Assembly: GCF_009711185.1 (NCBI RefSeq)
Contig: NZ_WMIF01000025.1
Coordinates: forward strand, 1-52,662
Direction of reading: 5' to 3'
DNA length: 52,662 nt
Origin: Paracoccus limosus
GTDB taxonomy: Bacteria; Pseudomonadota; Alphaproteobacteria; Rhodobacterales; Rhodobacteraceae
The notes below the pieces were generated by a model, which did not search any database, had not been told where the DNA came from, and was given only the letters and a program-made list of their open reading frames with translations. Both the position numbers and the translations under genes were made by a program. Position 1 is the stretch's first letter, and every line of letters begins with the position of its first letter. Shown here one piece after another: positions 32,476 through 40,710 of the stretch.

Positions 32476-33464
32476 GGCGAGACCTCCAGCGGGTGCCAGC
32501 ATCGCAAGCCACGCGCGCCCGATGTGATCAGCGGCGGACGAGCCGCGCGGCATCGCTCGCTCGCGGTGGCGCAGCGGGGGGCAAAAGCGCAGGCTTGGGC
32601 GTCGGGCCGCATCAATGCCGCGCCGGGGATCGAATAAAGACGGCGACGGTCGCCCGTTTCCGAGGGGATCGCCTCGATCAACGCCCGGGTATAGGGGTGG
32701 CGGGGCCGGTCGATCAGATCGTCGGACGGGGCCTCCTCGACCACCGATCCCGCATACATCACGGCCACCCGGTCGCAGATTGCGGCCACCACAGCCAGAT
32801 CATGGGTGATCAGCAGGATCGCGGTGCCATGTTCACGGCGCAGCCGGTCCAGCAGATGCAGAATCTGTGCCTGTGTCGTCACACCCAATGCAGTTGTCGG
32901 CTCGTCAGCGATCAACAAGGCAGGCGCGCAGATCATCGCCATGGCGATCATCGCCCGCTGGCGCATGCCGCCAGAAAGCTCATGCGGATAAGAGGTGAAG
33001 ACCCGCGCGGCATCGGTCAGCCCAACCTCGGCCAGCCGGGTCAGCGCCAGTTTACGCGCAGCCCCCCGGCCAAGCGGGCGGTGCAACCGGACCGCCTCGA
33101 TCAGCTGGTTGCCGATGGTATAGGCCGGGTTCAACGAGGTCATCGGGTTCTGGAACACCATGCCGATCCGGTCGCCCCGCAAGGCGCGCATCTCTGCCGC
33201 GCCAAGGCCGATCAGATCCCGCCCCTCAAGGGCAATCTGGCCGCTGCTGCGCGCGCCCGGCACCAGCCGCAAGATCGACATCGCCGTCACGCTTTTGCCG
33301 CTGCCGGATTCGCCCACCAGCCCGACGATTTCGCCCGCGCGCAGGGTCAGGTCCACGCCATCGACGGCCAGCACCTCGCCCGTCTGGCCGGGGAAATGCA
33401 CCCGCAGGTTGCGAATGGTCAGCAGATCGGGCGCCAGGGCCGCAATGGGTGCAGGGCAGGACAT
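32472..33464 (-). CDS. Dipeptide/nickel-type ABC importer ATPase, DppD/OppD family, altered D-loop
   Basis: The 330-residue ATPase has Walker A GESGSGKS near residue 51, Q-loop [12 protein letters not shown], signature [15 protein letters not shown], Walker [12 protein letters not shown] and switch His in ITHDLAVV. The D-loop, almost always ALD, reads TALGVT with Gly at 194, so the conserved Asp that contacts the partner active site is lost. The C-terminal Cys-containing extension (CAFAPRC) is normal. The start at 33464 is chosen for AAGGAAA upstream; a longer frame overlaps the permease. It should still heterodimerise with DppF, whose D-loop is intact. Confidence 0.9.
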   Translation of the reverse strand: MSCPAPIAALAPDLLTIRNLRVHFPGQTGEVLAVDGVDLTLRAGEIVGLVGESGSGKSVTAMSILRLVPGARSSGQIALEGRDLIGLGAAEMRALRGDRIGMVFQNPMTSLNPAYTIGNQLIEAVRLHRPLGRGAARKLALTRLAEVGLTDAARVFTSYPHELSGGMRQRAMIAMAMICAPALLIADEPTTALGVTTQAQILHLLDRLRREHGTAILLITHDLAVVAAICDRVAVMYAGSVVEEAPSDDLIDRPRHPYTRALIEAIPSETGDRRRLYSIPGAALMRPDAQACAFAPRCATASERCRAARPPLITSGARGLRCWHPLEVSP

Positions 33465-33465
33465 T

Positions 33466-34350
33466 TCAGTGTTTCCTTCGCGGGTCGAGGATGTCGCGCA
33501 GCCCGTCGCCGAAAATGTTGAAGGCAAAGACCAAGGCCATGATGGCAAGGCCCGGAACGGTGGTCAGATGCGGGGCCACGCGCAGATATTCCCGGCCGTT
33601 GGTCAGCATCGCGCCCCAATCGGGCAGCGGCGGCTCGACCCCCAACCCCAGAAAGCTCAGCCCCGACGCGACAAGGATCGCGGTCGCCGCGCGCAGGCTG
33701 CACAGCACGATGACCAGCGGGATCGAATTTGGCAGGATATGACGGCGGATGACCTGCCAGGGCCCCGCGCCCATGCTGCGGGCGGCCTCGACATAATCTG
33801 CCCCTTTCAAGGTCAGCACTTCGGCGCGATAAAGCCGGACGAAGCCCGGAATGCCAAAGATCGCGATGGCCACCAGCATATTGGCCAGCCCCGGGCCCAG
33901 GATCGCCACCATGGCAATCGCCAGCAGGAAATTCGGAAAGGCCAGCAGGATATCGACGCCCCGCATGATCAAGGCGTCAAGCCAGCCGCCGAAATAGCCC
34001 GCGACCAGACCAAGAAACAGCCCGGCGATCAGGCTGACGACAACCGAGACCGCGGCCACCAGCAGCGCGATGCGCCCGCCCCAGATCAGCCGCGACAGCA
34101 GGTCGCGCCCGAATTCATCGGTGCCAAGAAGATGCGATCCCCCCGGCGGCAGCAGCGCCGCCTTCAGGTCCTGCGCATAGGGATCAAAGGGGCTGATCCA
34201 CGGGGCAAGCAGGCTGGAGACCAGCACCACCAGCAGGATCGCGCCGCCAAGGCTGACCCTCCAGTTGCGCAGGGCCCGAAACCTCGGCAGGCGCGGCAAG
34301 GCAAAGCCCGCGATCCGCCCACGGGCCGGGTCAAGGCGCATAAGGCTCAT
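33466..34350 (-). CDS. Dipeptide/nickel-type ABC importer permease, DppC family
   Basis: The 294-residue inner-membrane protein has an N-terminal hydrophobic helix (about 33-55), the DppC loop HLLGTDEFGRDLLSRLIWGGR, and the coupling motif DYVEAARSMGAGPWQVIRRHILPN. Five or six helices are visible. It forms the channel with the DppB homologue, whose stop it overlaps as ATGA. Confidence 0.9.
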   Translation of the reverse strand: MSLMRLDPARGRIAGFALPRLPRFRALRNWRVSLGGAILLVVLVSSLLAPWISPFDPYAQDLKAALLPPGGSHLLGTDEFGRDLLSRLIWGGRIALLVAAVSVVVSLIAGLFLGLVAGYFGGWLDALIMRGVDILLAFPNFLLAIAMVAILGPGLANMLVAIAIFGIPGFVRLYRAEVLTLKGADYVEAARSMGAGPWQVIRRHILPNSIPLVIVLCSLRAATAILVASGLSFLGLGVEPPLPDWGAMLTNGREYLRVAPHLTTVPGLAIMALVFAFNIFGDGLRDILDPRRKH

Positions 34351-35273
34351 GCCGCCCCCCTGCGCTGCCGGGGATCAAGCAGACCATAGCTGAGATCGGT
34401 CAACAAATTGACCGTGATGAAGATGACGGCGATCACCAGCACCGCGCCTTGCGTGGCGGGATAGTCGCGATACTGGATCGACTGGACCAGATAGCGCCCG
34501 ATGCCATTGATCGAAAAGATCGTCTCGACGATCACCGCGCCGCCCAGCAGGATACCGGCCTCCAGCCCGATCAGCGTGACGGCAGGGATCAGCGCATTGC
34601 GCAGGGCATGGCGGCCGATCACCACAGCTTCCCTTGCGCCTTTGGCGCGCGCCGTGCGGATATAGTCCTGATGGATGATGTCCAGAAGCGAGGACCGCAT
34701 CAGCCGCGCCAGCATCGCCGCCGCCCCCAGCCCCAGCGTGACCGCAGGCAGGATATAACCCCTGAGGCTGGACGTGCCCCCGGTCGGCAGCCAGCGCAGA
34801 TGATAGGAAAACACCAGAACCAGCATCAGCCCCAACCAGAACAGCGGCACGGAAATCCCGGTCAGCGACAGCCCGGTCAGCAGATGATCGCGCAGGCTAT
34901 CTGGCTTGATGGCCGAGATTATCCCCGCCGCCAGCCCCAGTGAGATCATGATCGCCAGCGCAAGGCCGGTCAGGATCAGGGTCCGGGGCAGCCGGGCCGC
35001 CAGCTCATCCACAACGGGGCGGTTCGAATGCAGCGACCGCCCCATCTCGCCCCGCGACAGGTTGCTCAGATAGGTGATGAATTGCGCGCCAACCGGCTGG
35101 TCCAGCCCCAGATCGGCGCGCAGGCCCGCGACCTCGGCATCGGTCGCCTCTGGCCCGGCGATCAGCCGCGCCGGATCCCCGGGCAGGACATGCGTCATGG
35201 CAAAGACCAGCACCAGCACCCCGAAAAGCGTGGGCAAGACCTGCAGCAGACGGCCGATGACATTGCCGATCAT
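34347..35273 (-). CDS. Dipeptide/nickel-type ABC importer permease, DppB family
   Basis: The 308-residue inner-membrane protein begins with LLQVLPTLFGVLVLVFAMTH and shows the coupling motif DYIRTARAKGAREAVVIGRH and the C-terminal IFSINGIGRYLVQSIQYRDYP typical of DppB. The ATG at 35273 overlaps the stop of the binding-protein gene as ATGA, so I chose it over a longer upstream frame. Confidence 0.9.
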   Translation of the reverse strand: MIGNVIGRLLQVLPTLFGVLVLVFAMTHVLPGDPARLIAGPEATDAEVAGLRADLGLDQPVGAQFITYLSNLSRGEMGRSLHSNRPVVDELAARLPRTLILTGLALAIMISLGLAAGIISAIKPDSLRDHLLTGLSLTGISVPLFWLGLMLVLVFSYHLRWLPTGGTSSLRGYILPAVTLGLGAAAMLARLMRSSLLDIIHQDYIRTARAKGAREAVVIGRHALRNALIPAVTLIGLEAGILLGGAVIVETIFSINGIGRYLVQSIQYRDYPATQGAVLVIAVIFITVNLLTDLSYGLLDPRQRRGAA

Positions 35274-36802
35274 GGCGCCGCCTGTATCGCGTCGCGCAGG
35301 ACCAACACGCCGTTGTGGTCGACGAACACCCCCGACAGCCCCGCAGCGGTGCCGATCGCATAGCGGATCTCGGCAAGTGGCGCCCATGGGGCGTCTTCCT
35401 TCAGCTGCTCTTGCACCTTGCGATAGATGGCCTTGCGCAGAGCGGGATCGGTCTGGCCTGCGGCCTCTTTCACCCAGTCAAAGACCTGCGGATTGTCGTA
35501 ATTGGCAAAGTTCACCGTGATCCCAAGCGCCGAGAATGGCGTAAGCGAACGGTCGGCATCGCCGGTGACACTGGCCCAGCCCAGCAGATAGGCCTCATAG
35601 CCCTTGTGGGCCTCCATCACGCCCTGAAATGTGCTCCACTCATAGCGGTTGATGGTGGTATCCAGCCCGATGGCATTGAAATTCGCCTGCAGCAGCTCGC
35701 CGATCTGGCGCCCGCCGGGCAGATAGGCCTCGGGCACCGCAAGTTCCAGCTTCGAGCCTGCCGCCACGCCCGCCTCTTGCAAAAGCGCGCGGGCTTTGTC
35801 CGGGTCGTAAGGATATGTGCCCACATCTGCATGGCCCCAGGCATTGCTGGACACAAACGAGGTCGCGGGGTTCGCAACCCCGGCGAGGATGGTATTGACG
35901 ACCGCGTCCCGGTCGATGGCGTAGTTCAGCGCCTGACGGACACGTTTGTCGGACAGCAGCGGTATCTTGGTATTGAAGCCCAGATATTGGATCCGGGTCG
36001 AAGGAAAGGTTTGCACCTGAACGCCGGGCGTATCCTGCAATGTGGGCAGACTCGTGGCGGGGACGTTGTTGATCACCCCGACCTCACCGGTTTCCAGCGC
36101 CAGCAGGCGGGATTCATTCTCGGGGATCTCACGCAGGATGATGTGGTCGAAGGCGGGTTTTGCGCCCCAGTAGTCGGGGTTCGCCTCCAGCGTCAGGGAA
36201 TCGCCGGGCACCCAATCGGCCACACGATAGGGTCCGCTACCAACCACCGCCTTGGCTTCGTTCAGTTTCTGCGCGCCAAGGCTGCCCGGGCTCTGGATGC
36301 CACCCGACGGGATGGCGAAAAGCGCAAGCGCCGCAGCATAGGGATATTTCAGCGTAAAGACGACAGTGCGGTCACCCGCCAATGCCACACCGTCGACATA
36401 GGGCTTGTAGGCGCCGCTGCCCAAGGAGTTGTTGGCTGGATCGAGCGTCGAGTCGAACAGCGCCTTGACGGCGGCGGCGGTGATCGGGGTGCCGTCGTGG
36501 AAGGTGGCGCCGTCGCGAATGGTGAATCGCAGGCTCTTGCCATCGGGGGCGACCTCCCAAGTCTCGGCGACACCGGGGCGGAATGCGCCCTTCGCATCGC
36601 GGATCACCAGCGTGTCATAGATCAACGAACTGGCAATCGCATCCGCCGATCCGGTGACCAGCTGCTGTGCGTCCAGACGGGTTGCGATGGCGGAAAGGCC
36701 GACGGTCAGATCGCCCTCGGCCATTGCGCTGATCGGGGTCAGCGCGATGACCGATGTGGCGAACAAAGCCTTCATGAGGCTGCGTTGGTCGTTATGTTTC
36801 AA
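35270..36802 (-). CDS. Dipeptide/nickel-type solute-binding protein (SBP family 5)
   Basis: The 510-residue periplasmic receptor is the first gene of the Dsz-like operon. A signal peptide ends near SAMA. The mature part follows the family 5 pattern, with ETWEVAPDGKSLRFTIRDGATFHDG near 80 and VVGSGPYRVADWVPGDSLTL near 190. The first frame start is TTG at 36802 with GGGAG seven bases upstream; the in-frame ATG at 36775 also gives a proper signal peptide, so the exact start is open. Family 5 receptors bind peptides, nickel chelates, opines and various organic molecules. Because the operon ends in desulfurization enzymes, I infer an organosulfur ligand. Confidence 0.88.
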   Translation of the reverse strand: MKHNDQRSLMKALFATSVIALTPISAMAEGDLTVGLSAIATRLDAQQLVTGSADAIASSLIYDTLVIRDAKGAFRPGVAETWEVAPDGKSLRFTIRDGATFHDGTPITAAAVKALFDSTLDPANNSLGSGAYKPYVDGVALAGDRTVVFTLKYPYAAALALFAIPSGGIQSPGSLGAQKLNEAKAVVGSGPYRVADWVPGDSLTLEANPDYWGAKPAFDHIILREIPENESRLLALETGEVGVINNVPATSLPTLQDTPGVQVQTFPSTRIQYLGFNTKIPLLSDKRVRQALNYAIDRDAVVNTILAGVANPATSFVSSNAWGHADVGTYPYDPDKARALLQEAGVAAGSKLELAVPEAYLPGGRQIGELLQANFNAIGLDTTINRYEWSTFQGVMEAHKGYEAYLLGWASVTGDADRSLTPFSALGITVNFANYDNPQVFDWVKEAAGQTDPALRKAIYRKVQEQLKEDAPWAPLAEIRYAIGTAAGLSGVFVDHNGVLVLRDAIQAAP

Positions 36803-36864
36803 GCGCGGGCTCCCGATGCTGCCACCCAGCGGGTAGCAATTTAAACTCGACTAAACTGTGCGGG

Positions 36865-36894
36865 ATATTAGATCGGCGATCTCGATTTCAGCAA
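36865..36894 (-). promoter_or_regulatory. Promoter of the importer/Dsz-like operon with embedded operator
   Basis: On the minus strand TTGCTG (36894-36889) and TAATAT (36870-36865) are separated by 18 bp. The spacer and the edge of the -10 box contain the perfect 13-bp palindrome AGATCGGCGATCT (36870-36882). A repressor bound there would block RNA polymerase. The divergent TetR regulator is the obvious candidate. Confidence 0.6.
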
Positions 36895-37222
36895 GGAAAT
36901 GGGCTGCCAATTTTTTATAGGTTTGCAGCTATATGGTTCTGTTTCTGAGCCGCTCTTGGCGCCATACGTTCTTTAACTTCGGTCTAAAAATGACCGAAGC
37001 CTCTGTGTATTTATTTGTATTTAAAATCTTATCTTGAACACCGGCGATACCTACGCCCATCGCAAACTCAGGAACGATACCCAACAGTCTCACCACCACC
37101 CACGACAGCACCCTAAGACGCGAAATCCTCGCGCGTCTCAGCGGATTCCGCATGAAATCTTTCAATTTCCATAAGTTTCGCTCTGTGCTAAGACCGATCT
37201 GTCTTGTTCGGGGATACGGGGG
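36895..37222. promoter_or_regulatory. AT-rich control region between the Dsz-like operon and the TetR gene
   Basis: No gene is supported. The block is clearly richer in A and T than its surroundings. It contains a perfect 8-bp inverted repeat CTTCGGTC / GACCGAAG around TAAAAAT (36977-36999) and, 17 bp before the TetR start, AAGAC-CGATCT-GTCTT (37190-37205). The latter shares CGATCT with the palindrome in the operon promoter and resembles TetR-type AGACCG...GTCT operators. Confidence 0.55.
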
Positions 37223-37810
37223 ATGATCTTGGACGTCGCAGGCGAAGCGTCCGCGCAGGATCTGCGCGCAAATCTTGTCAGGGTGGCAGCACGCCTGTTC
37301 TATGCCGAGGGTCTGCGAACCGTGGGCGTGGACCGCGTCGCAAGCGAGGCAGGTGTGGCCAAGGCCACGCTCTACCGATACTTTGCCAACAAGGATGATC
37401 TTATCCTTGCCTGTCTGGAACAGCGTCAGGCCGATGTCATGGCATCCATGCGTGCGACGGTCGAACGGGCGCCTGCCACCGCGCTGGACCGGGTCGGGGT
37501 GCTTTTCCTTGAACTTGGCCATCTGGCGATGCAACCGGGGTTCCGGGGATGCCCGTTCCTGCTGGCGATGACGGAATACCCGCAGGATGATCGCATTGCA
37601 GAGCTGACACGGCAGCACAAACGCGCCACCCGCGCGCTGTTCGCCACGGCGATCGGTGCGGAGAAGGATCCGACAGGAAACCTCGCAGGGGTAGTTGCGA
37701 TCCTTTATGAGGGGGCTTCGGTTCTGGCCTCGGTCGAGGGCAGCACCCGGCCTTTGACGCTGGCGCTGCGCAATGTCGAAAACCTGCTCCGGGCCGCTGC
37801 AATCGACTGA
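37223..37810 (+). CDS. TetR-family repressor, divergent to the Dsz-like operon
   Basis: The 195-residue protein has a TetR DNA-binding domain (about 15-62) with the motif TVGVDRVASEAGVAKATLYRYFANKDDL and a variable C-terminal ligand-binding domain with GFRGCPFLLAMTEYP near 105, typical of the TetR group that responds to small organic or electrophilic molecules. An upstream palindrome at 37190-37205 and the palindrome in the divergent promoter are good candidate targets. I infer that it controls the importer and desulfurization operon. Confidence 0.88.
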   Translation: MILDVAGEASAQDLRANLVRVAARLFYAEGLRTVGVDRVASEAGVAKATLYRYFANKDDLILACLEQRQADVMASMRATVERAPATALDRVGVLFLELGHLAMQPGFRGCPFLLAMTEYPQDDRIAELTRQHKRATRALFATAIGAEKDPTGNLAGVVAILYEGASVLASVEGSTRPLTLALRNVENLLRAAAID

Positions 37811-37909
37811 ACGGGCCGACATATCGGGGCAATTCGTCAAGGGGTGGCACCAATGAGCCCTGGTCAGCCCCCAGCCTCTCCGATCCCGGCCCCGCGCTGT
37901 TGCCCTGCG

Positions 37910-37943
37910 GTGACCGGCATCATAATGATGCCGAACCGGTCAC
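37910..37943 (+). promoter_or_regulatory. Nested inverted repeat upstream of the SorC-type regulator
   Basis: An outer stem GTGACCGG / CCGGTCAC (37910-37917 and 37936-37943) encloses the near-continuous palindrome CGGCATCAT-A-ATGATGCCG (37915-37933). It lies 18 bp before the SorC start. It could be an autoregulatory operator or a hairpin that ends the TetR transcript. Confidence 0.6.
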
Positions 37944-37961
37944 GGGAAAGGTGCGCACCGC

Positions 37962-38918
37962 ATGGACAATCCTGGCAACACGCTGCTGGCGGAACTGGAA
38001 CGGGCGCGCGTGGCCTGGCTCTATTTCGTCGGCGGGCTGACGCAGCAGGAAATCGCGGTGCAGCTGCAGATGACCCGGCTGCGCGTCAACAAGATCATCG
38101 GTCAGGTGCGCGAAGAGGGCGCCGTCCGCATCGAGGTGGCGCTGCCCCTGACCGAATGCATCGTGCTGGCCGATCAGGTCGCGGCGCGCTACGGCCTGGC
38201 CGATGTCGCCATCGTGCCCGATGTGGCCCATGGTCTTGACCAGAAGCGGGTGATCGGCGAGGTCGCGGGCAGCATGGCCGCCGCGCTGGTCGAAGGCAAG
38301 GATCTGGGCATCGGCATCGCCTCGGGCAGCACGCTCAGCTTTGCGGTGCGCGGCCTGAGCGCGCGACCGATGCCGGAAAGCTGGGTGGTGGGGCTGACCG
38401 GCGGGGTAACGCGTTCGTCCGGGACCAACACCTTCGAGGTCGCGACCAGCCTTGCCCGGGCGCTGGGGGTCGAATGCCACTATCTGACCGCGCCGATCTA
38501 TTGCGCCTCGCCGCAAAGCCGCGAGACGCTGTTGATGATCGACGAGCTGACCGATGTGATGGCGCGCACCGAGATCGCCGATCTGGGCATCACCTCTTGC
38601 GGCAATCTGGCCGAGGGCGCGGCCCTGACCCAGATCCGCGTGGTCAAGGACCATCTGGACGAACTGGTCAAACGCGGCGCGGTGGGCGAGTTCCTTGGCT
38701 GCTTTCTGGACGCCTTTGGCCGGCCCATCGACCATTTCCTCAACGAGTCGATCATCGCGCTCAGCCCCGACAAGCTGAAGCTGAAGCCGATGTCGATGCT
38801 GGTCTCGGGCGGGATCGACAAGGTCCAGATCATCCGCGCCGTGCTGCGCGGCGGCTTTGTCAACCGGCTGGTCACGAATGAGGCCGTGGCCCGCGCATTG
38901 CTGGCCGGGCCGCGCTAG
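37962..38918 (+). CDS. SorC/DeoR-type sugar-responsive regulator
   Basis: The 318-residue protein has an N-terminal helix-turn-helix (LYFVGGLTQQEIAVQLQMTRLRVNKII, residues 20-46) and a SorC C-terminal sugar-phosphate-binding domain (about 60-315) with LGIGIASGSTL and GVTRSSGTNTFEVAT in the sugar-isomerase-like fold. It converges on the kinase/importer operon. SorC proteins are tetramers that respond to phosphorylated sugars, so the product of the adjacent kinase is a sensible effector. Confidence 0.88.
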   Translation: MDNPGNTLLAELERARVAWLYFVGGLTQQEIAVQLQMTRLRVNKIIGQVREEGAVRIEVALPLTECIVLADQVAARYGLADVAIVPDVAHGLDQKRVIGEVAGSMAAALVEGKDLGIGIASGSTLSFAVRGLSARPMPESWVVGLTGGVTRSSGTNTFEVATSLARALGVECHYLTAPIYCASPQSRETLLMIDELTDVMARTEIADLGITSCGNLAEGAALTQIRVVKDHLDELVKRGAVGEFLGCFLDAFGRPIDHFLNESIIALSPDKLKLKPMSMLVSGGIDKVQIIRAVLRGGFVNRLVTNEAVARALLAGPR

Positions 38919-38929
38919 CGGCGGCCCGG
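38905..38929. terminator. Bidirectional terminator hairpin between SorC and kinase genes
   Basis: CCGGGCCGC / GCGGCCCGG form a perfect 9-bp stem with a seven-base loop that includes the SorC stop codon. The convergent kinase gene ends 14 bp further on. Confidence 0.65.
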
Positions 38930-38942
38930 TCCGGTCGAGACC

Positions 38943-40691
38943 TTACAGCGCCTCGTCCAGCGCCGCCGCCATCGCGCGCAGGATGGTAAAGGTCGAAGCC
39001 GCGCCCGCGTCGATATGACCGACCGAGCGCGCGCCAAGCTTGGCCGAGCGGCCACGCCGCGCCTCCATCGCCGCCGTGGCCTGCATGCCGCGCTCGGCAC
39101 CGTCACGGGCCGCGCCGATCACCGCAACCGCACCGCCCGAGACGGCGGCCCGCGCCGCCTCGACTGCGGGCACCCAGGCGTCGATCATGGTCTTGTCGCC
39201 CGGCTCGGCTCGGCCCCGGTCGCGGATGCCCTGCAGCGCCCCCGCCAGCCAGTCCACCAGTGCCCCGGCATCCAGATTCAGCCGGTCGCTGACCGCGGCA
39301 CCGGCGCGCAGGAAGGCGGTGGCGTAAAGCGGCCCCGACGAGGCGCCGACGGCATCAAGGAAAGCCTTGGCCATGCGCTTGCAGCTGGCCTCGATGGTCT
39401 CGTCAGCCGGGGCGTTGTTCAGCGCACCCTGCACCGCCTTCCAGCCGATTTCCATGGTCACGCCATGGTCACCGTCGCCGATCACCCCGTCCAGCTCGGA
39501 CAGCCAGTCGCGTTCGGCGATGATCTCGTCACCGGCGCGGCGCATCATCTGGCGAAAGATCTGCGGCGTGATGGCACCGTCGGACTTCAGCGCCACGGCC
39601 GGGGCGGCGCTGGCCGCCTCGACCTGCGGCGTCTGACGGCGGTTGCTGCGCGCGCCGGCGGCCGGGCTGCCGCCTTTGACCGCGCCTTGGGTCAGCGCCA
39701 CGGTATGACAAGGATGGTCCAGCAGCATGGTCAGCTCGGCATCCAGCCGGATCAGCGTGATCGAGGCCCCCGCCATTTCCAGCGAAGTGGCATATTCCCC
39801 GACCCAGGAGCGGTGCACGGCAATGCCATGCCCGTCCAGGATCTGCTTGACCCGGTTGAAGACGATATACAGCTCGACCGGCGAGGTGGCGCCAAGCCCG
39901 TTGACCAGAACCGCGACCCGGTCGCCCTGCCCTGCGCCCAGCTCGGCCAGAATCGCCTGCATCAGCGCATCGGTGATGGTATCGGCGCTGGCCAGCTTTT
40001 CGCGGCGCACGCCCGGCTCGCCATGCAGGCCCATGCCGATTTCCATCTCGTCATCGCCGATCTCGAAATTCGGCTTGCCGGTCTGGGGCAGCGAGCAGGG
40101 GCTCAGCGCGACACCCATCGACAGCGTGGCGGCATTGGCCTTTTGCGCCAAAGCCTCGACGCGGGCCAGCGGCTCGCCCAGATCGGCGGCGGCCCCGGCG
40201 ATCTTGAAGACGAAGAAATCCCCGGCGATGCCGCGCCGTTCATTGCGCCGCGCGGCCGGGGCCGAGGCGACGTCATCGGCCACGGCCACATGGCGCACGG
40301 CGATGCCCTCATCGGCCAGCATCTCGGCCGCCATGGTAAAGTTCAGCACGTCGCCGGTGTAATTGCCGTAAAGCAGCACCACGCCCGCACCGCCATCCGC
40401 AGCGCGGGCCGCCTCGGCGATATGCTCGGGCGACGGCGAGGCAAAGATATTGCCCACTGCCGCCGCATCGGCCAGGCCGCGCCCGACATAGCCGGCAAAG
40501 GCGGGCTCGTGCCCCGAGCCGCCGCCGACCACGACGCCGACCTTGCCGTCGCGCGGCCCGTCCACGGCGACCACCGCCCGGCCGGTGGCGCCCTCGACCG
40601 TCAGGATGTCGGGATGCGCGCCGACCATGCCCGCGATCATTTCGCTGATGATCGTTTCGGGCGCGTTGATGAGTTTCTTGGTTTTGGTCAT
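38943..40691 (-). CDS. Fused DhaK-DhaL kinase (dihydroxyacetone/tetrulose kinase family)
   Basis: The 582-residue enzyme is the single-chain, ATP-dependent form of dihydroxyacetone kinase. DhaK (about 1-340) has GGGSGHEP at 57-64 and the substrate-binding His223 in GLHGEPGV. DhaL (about 375-582) has the Mg-ATP motif D401...GDGDHG (405-410). A linker of about 35 residues rich in Ala, Arg and Gln joins them. Similar enzymes phosphorylate dihydroxyacetone, glyceraldehyde or erythrulose. With an Rbs-type importer and SorC regulator in the same locus, the imported sugar is probably a ketose of three or four carbons; that is inference. The start at 40691 follows the permease stop by 19 bp. Confidence 0.9.
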   Translation of the reverse strand: MTKTKKLINAPETIISEMIAGMVGAHPDILTVEGATGRAVVAVDGPRDGKVGVVVGGGSGHEPAFAGYVGRGLADAAAVGNIFASPSPEHIAEAARAADGGAGVVLLYGNYTGDVLNFTMAAEMLADEGIAVRHVAVADDVASAPAARRNERRGIAGDFFVFKIAGAAADLGEPLARVEALAQKANAATLSMGVALSPCSLPQTGKPNFEIGDDEMEIGMGLHGEPGVRREKLASADTITDALMQAILAELGAGQGDRVAVLVNGLGATSPVELYIVFNRVKQILDGHGIAVHRSWVGEYATSLEMAGASITLIRLDAELTMLLDHPCHTVALTQGAVKGGSPAAGARSNRRQTPQVEAASAAPAVALKSDGAITPQIFRQMMRRAGDEIIAERDWLSELDGVIGDGDHGVTMEIGWKAVQGALNNAPADETIEASCKRMAKAFLDAVGASSGPLYATAFLRAGAAVSDRLNLDAGALVDWLAGALQGIRDRGRAEPGDKTMIDAWVPAVEAARAAVSGGAVAVIGAARDGAERGMQATAAMEARRGRSAKLGARSVGHIDAGAASTFTILRAMAAALDEAL

Positions 40692-40710
40692 GCTGAAGGC
40701 TTTCCGTGGA

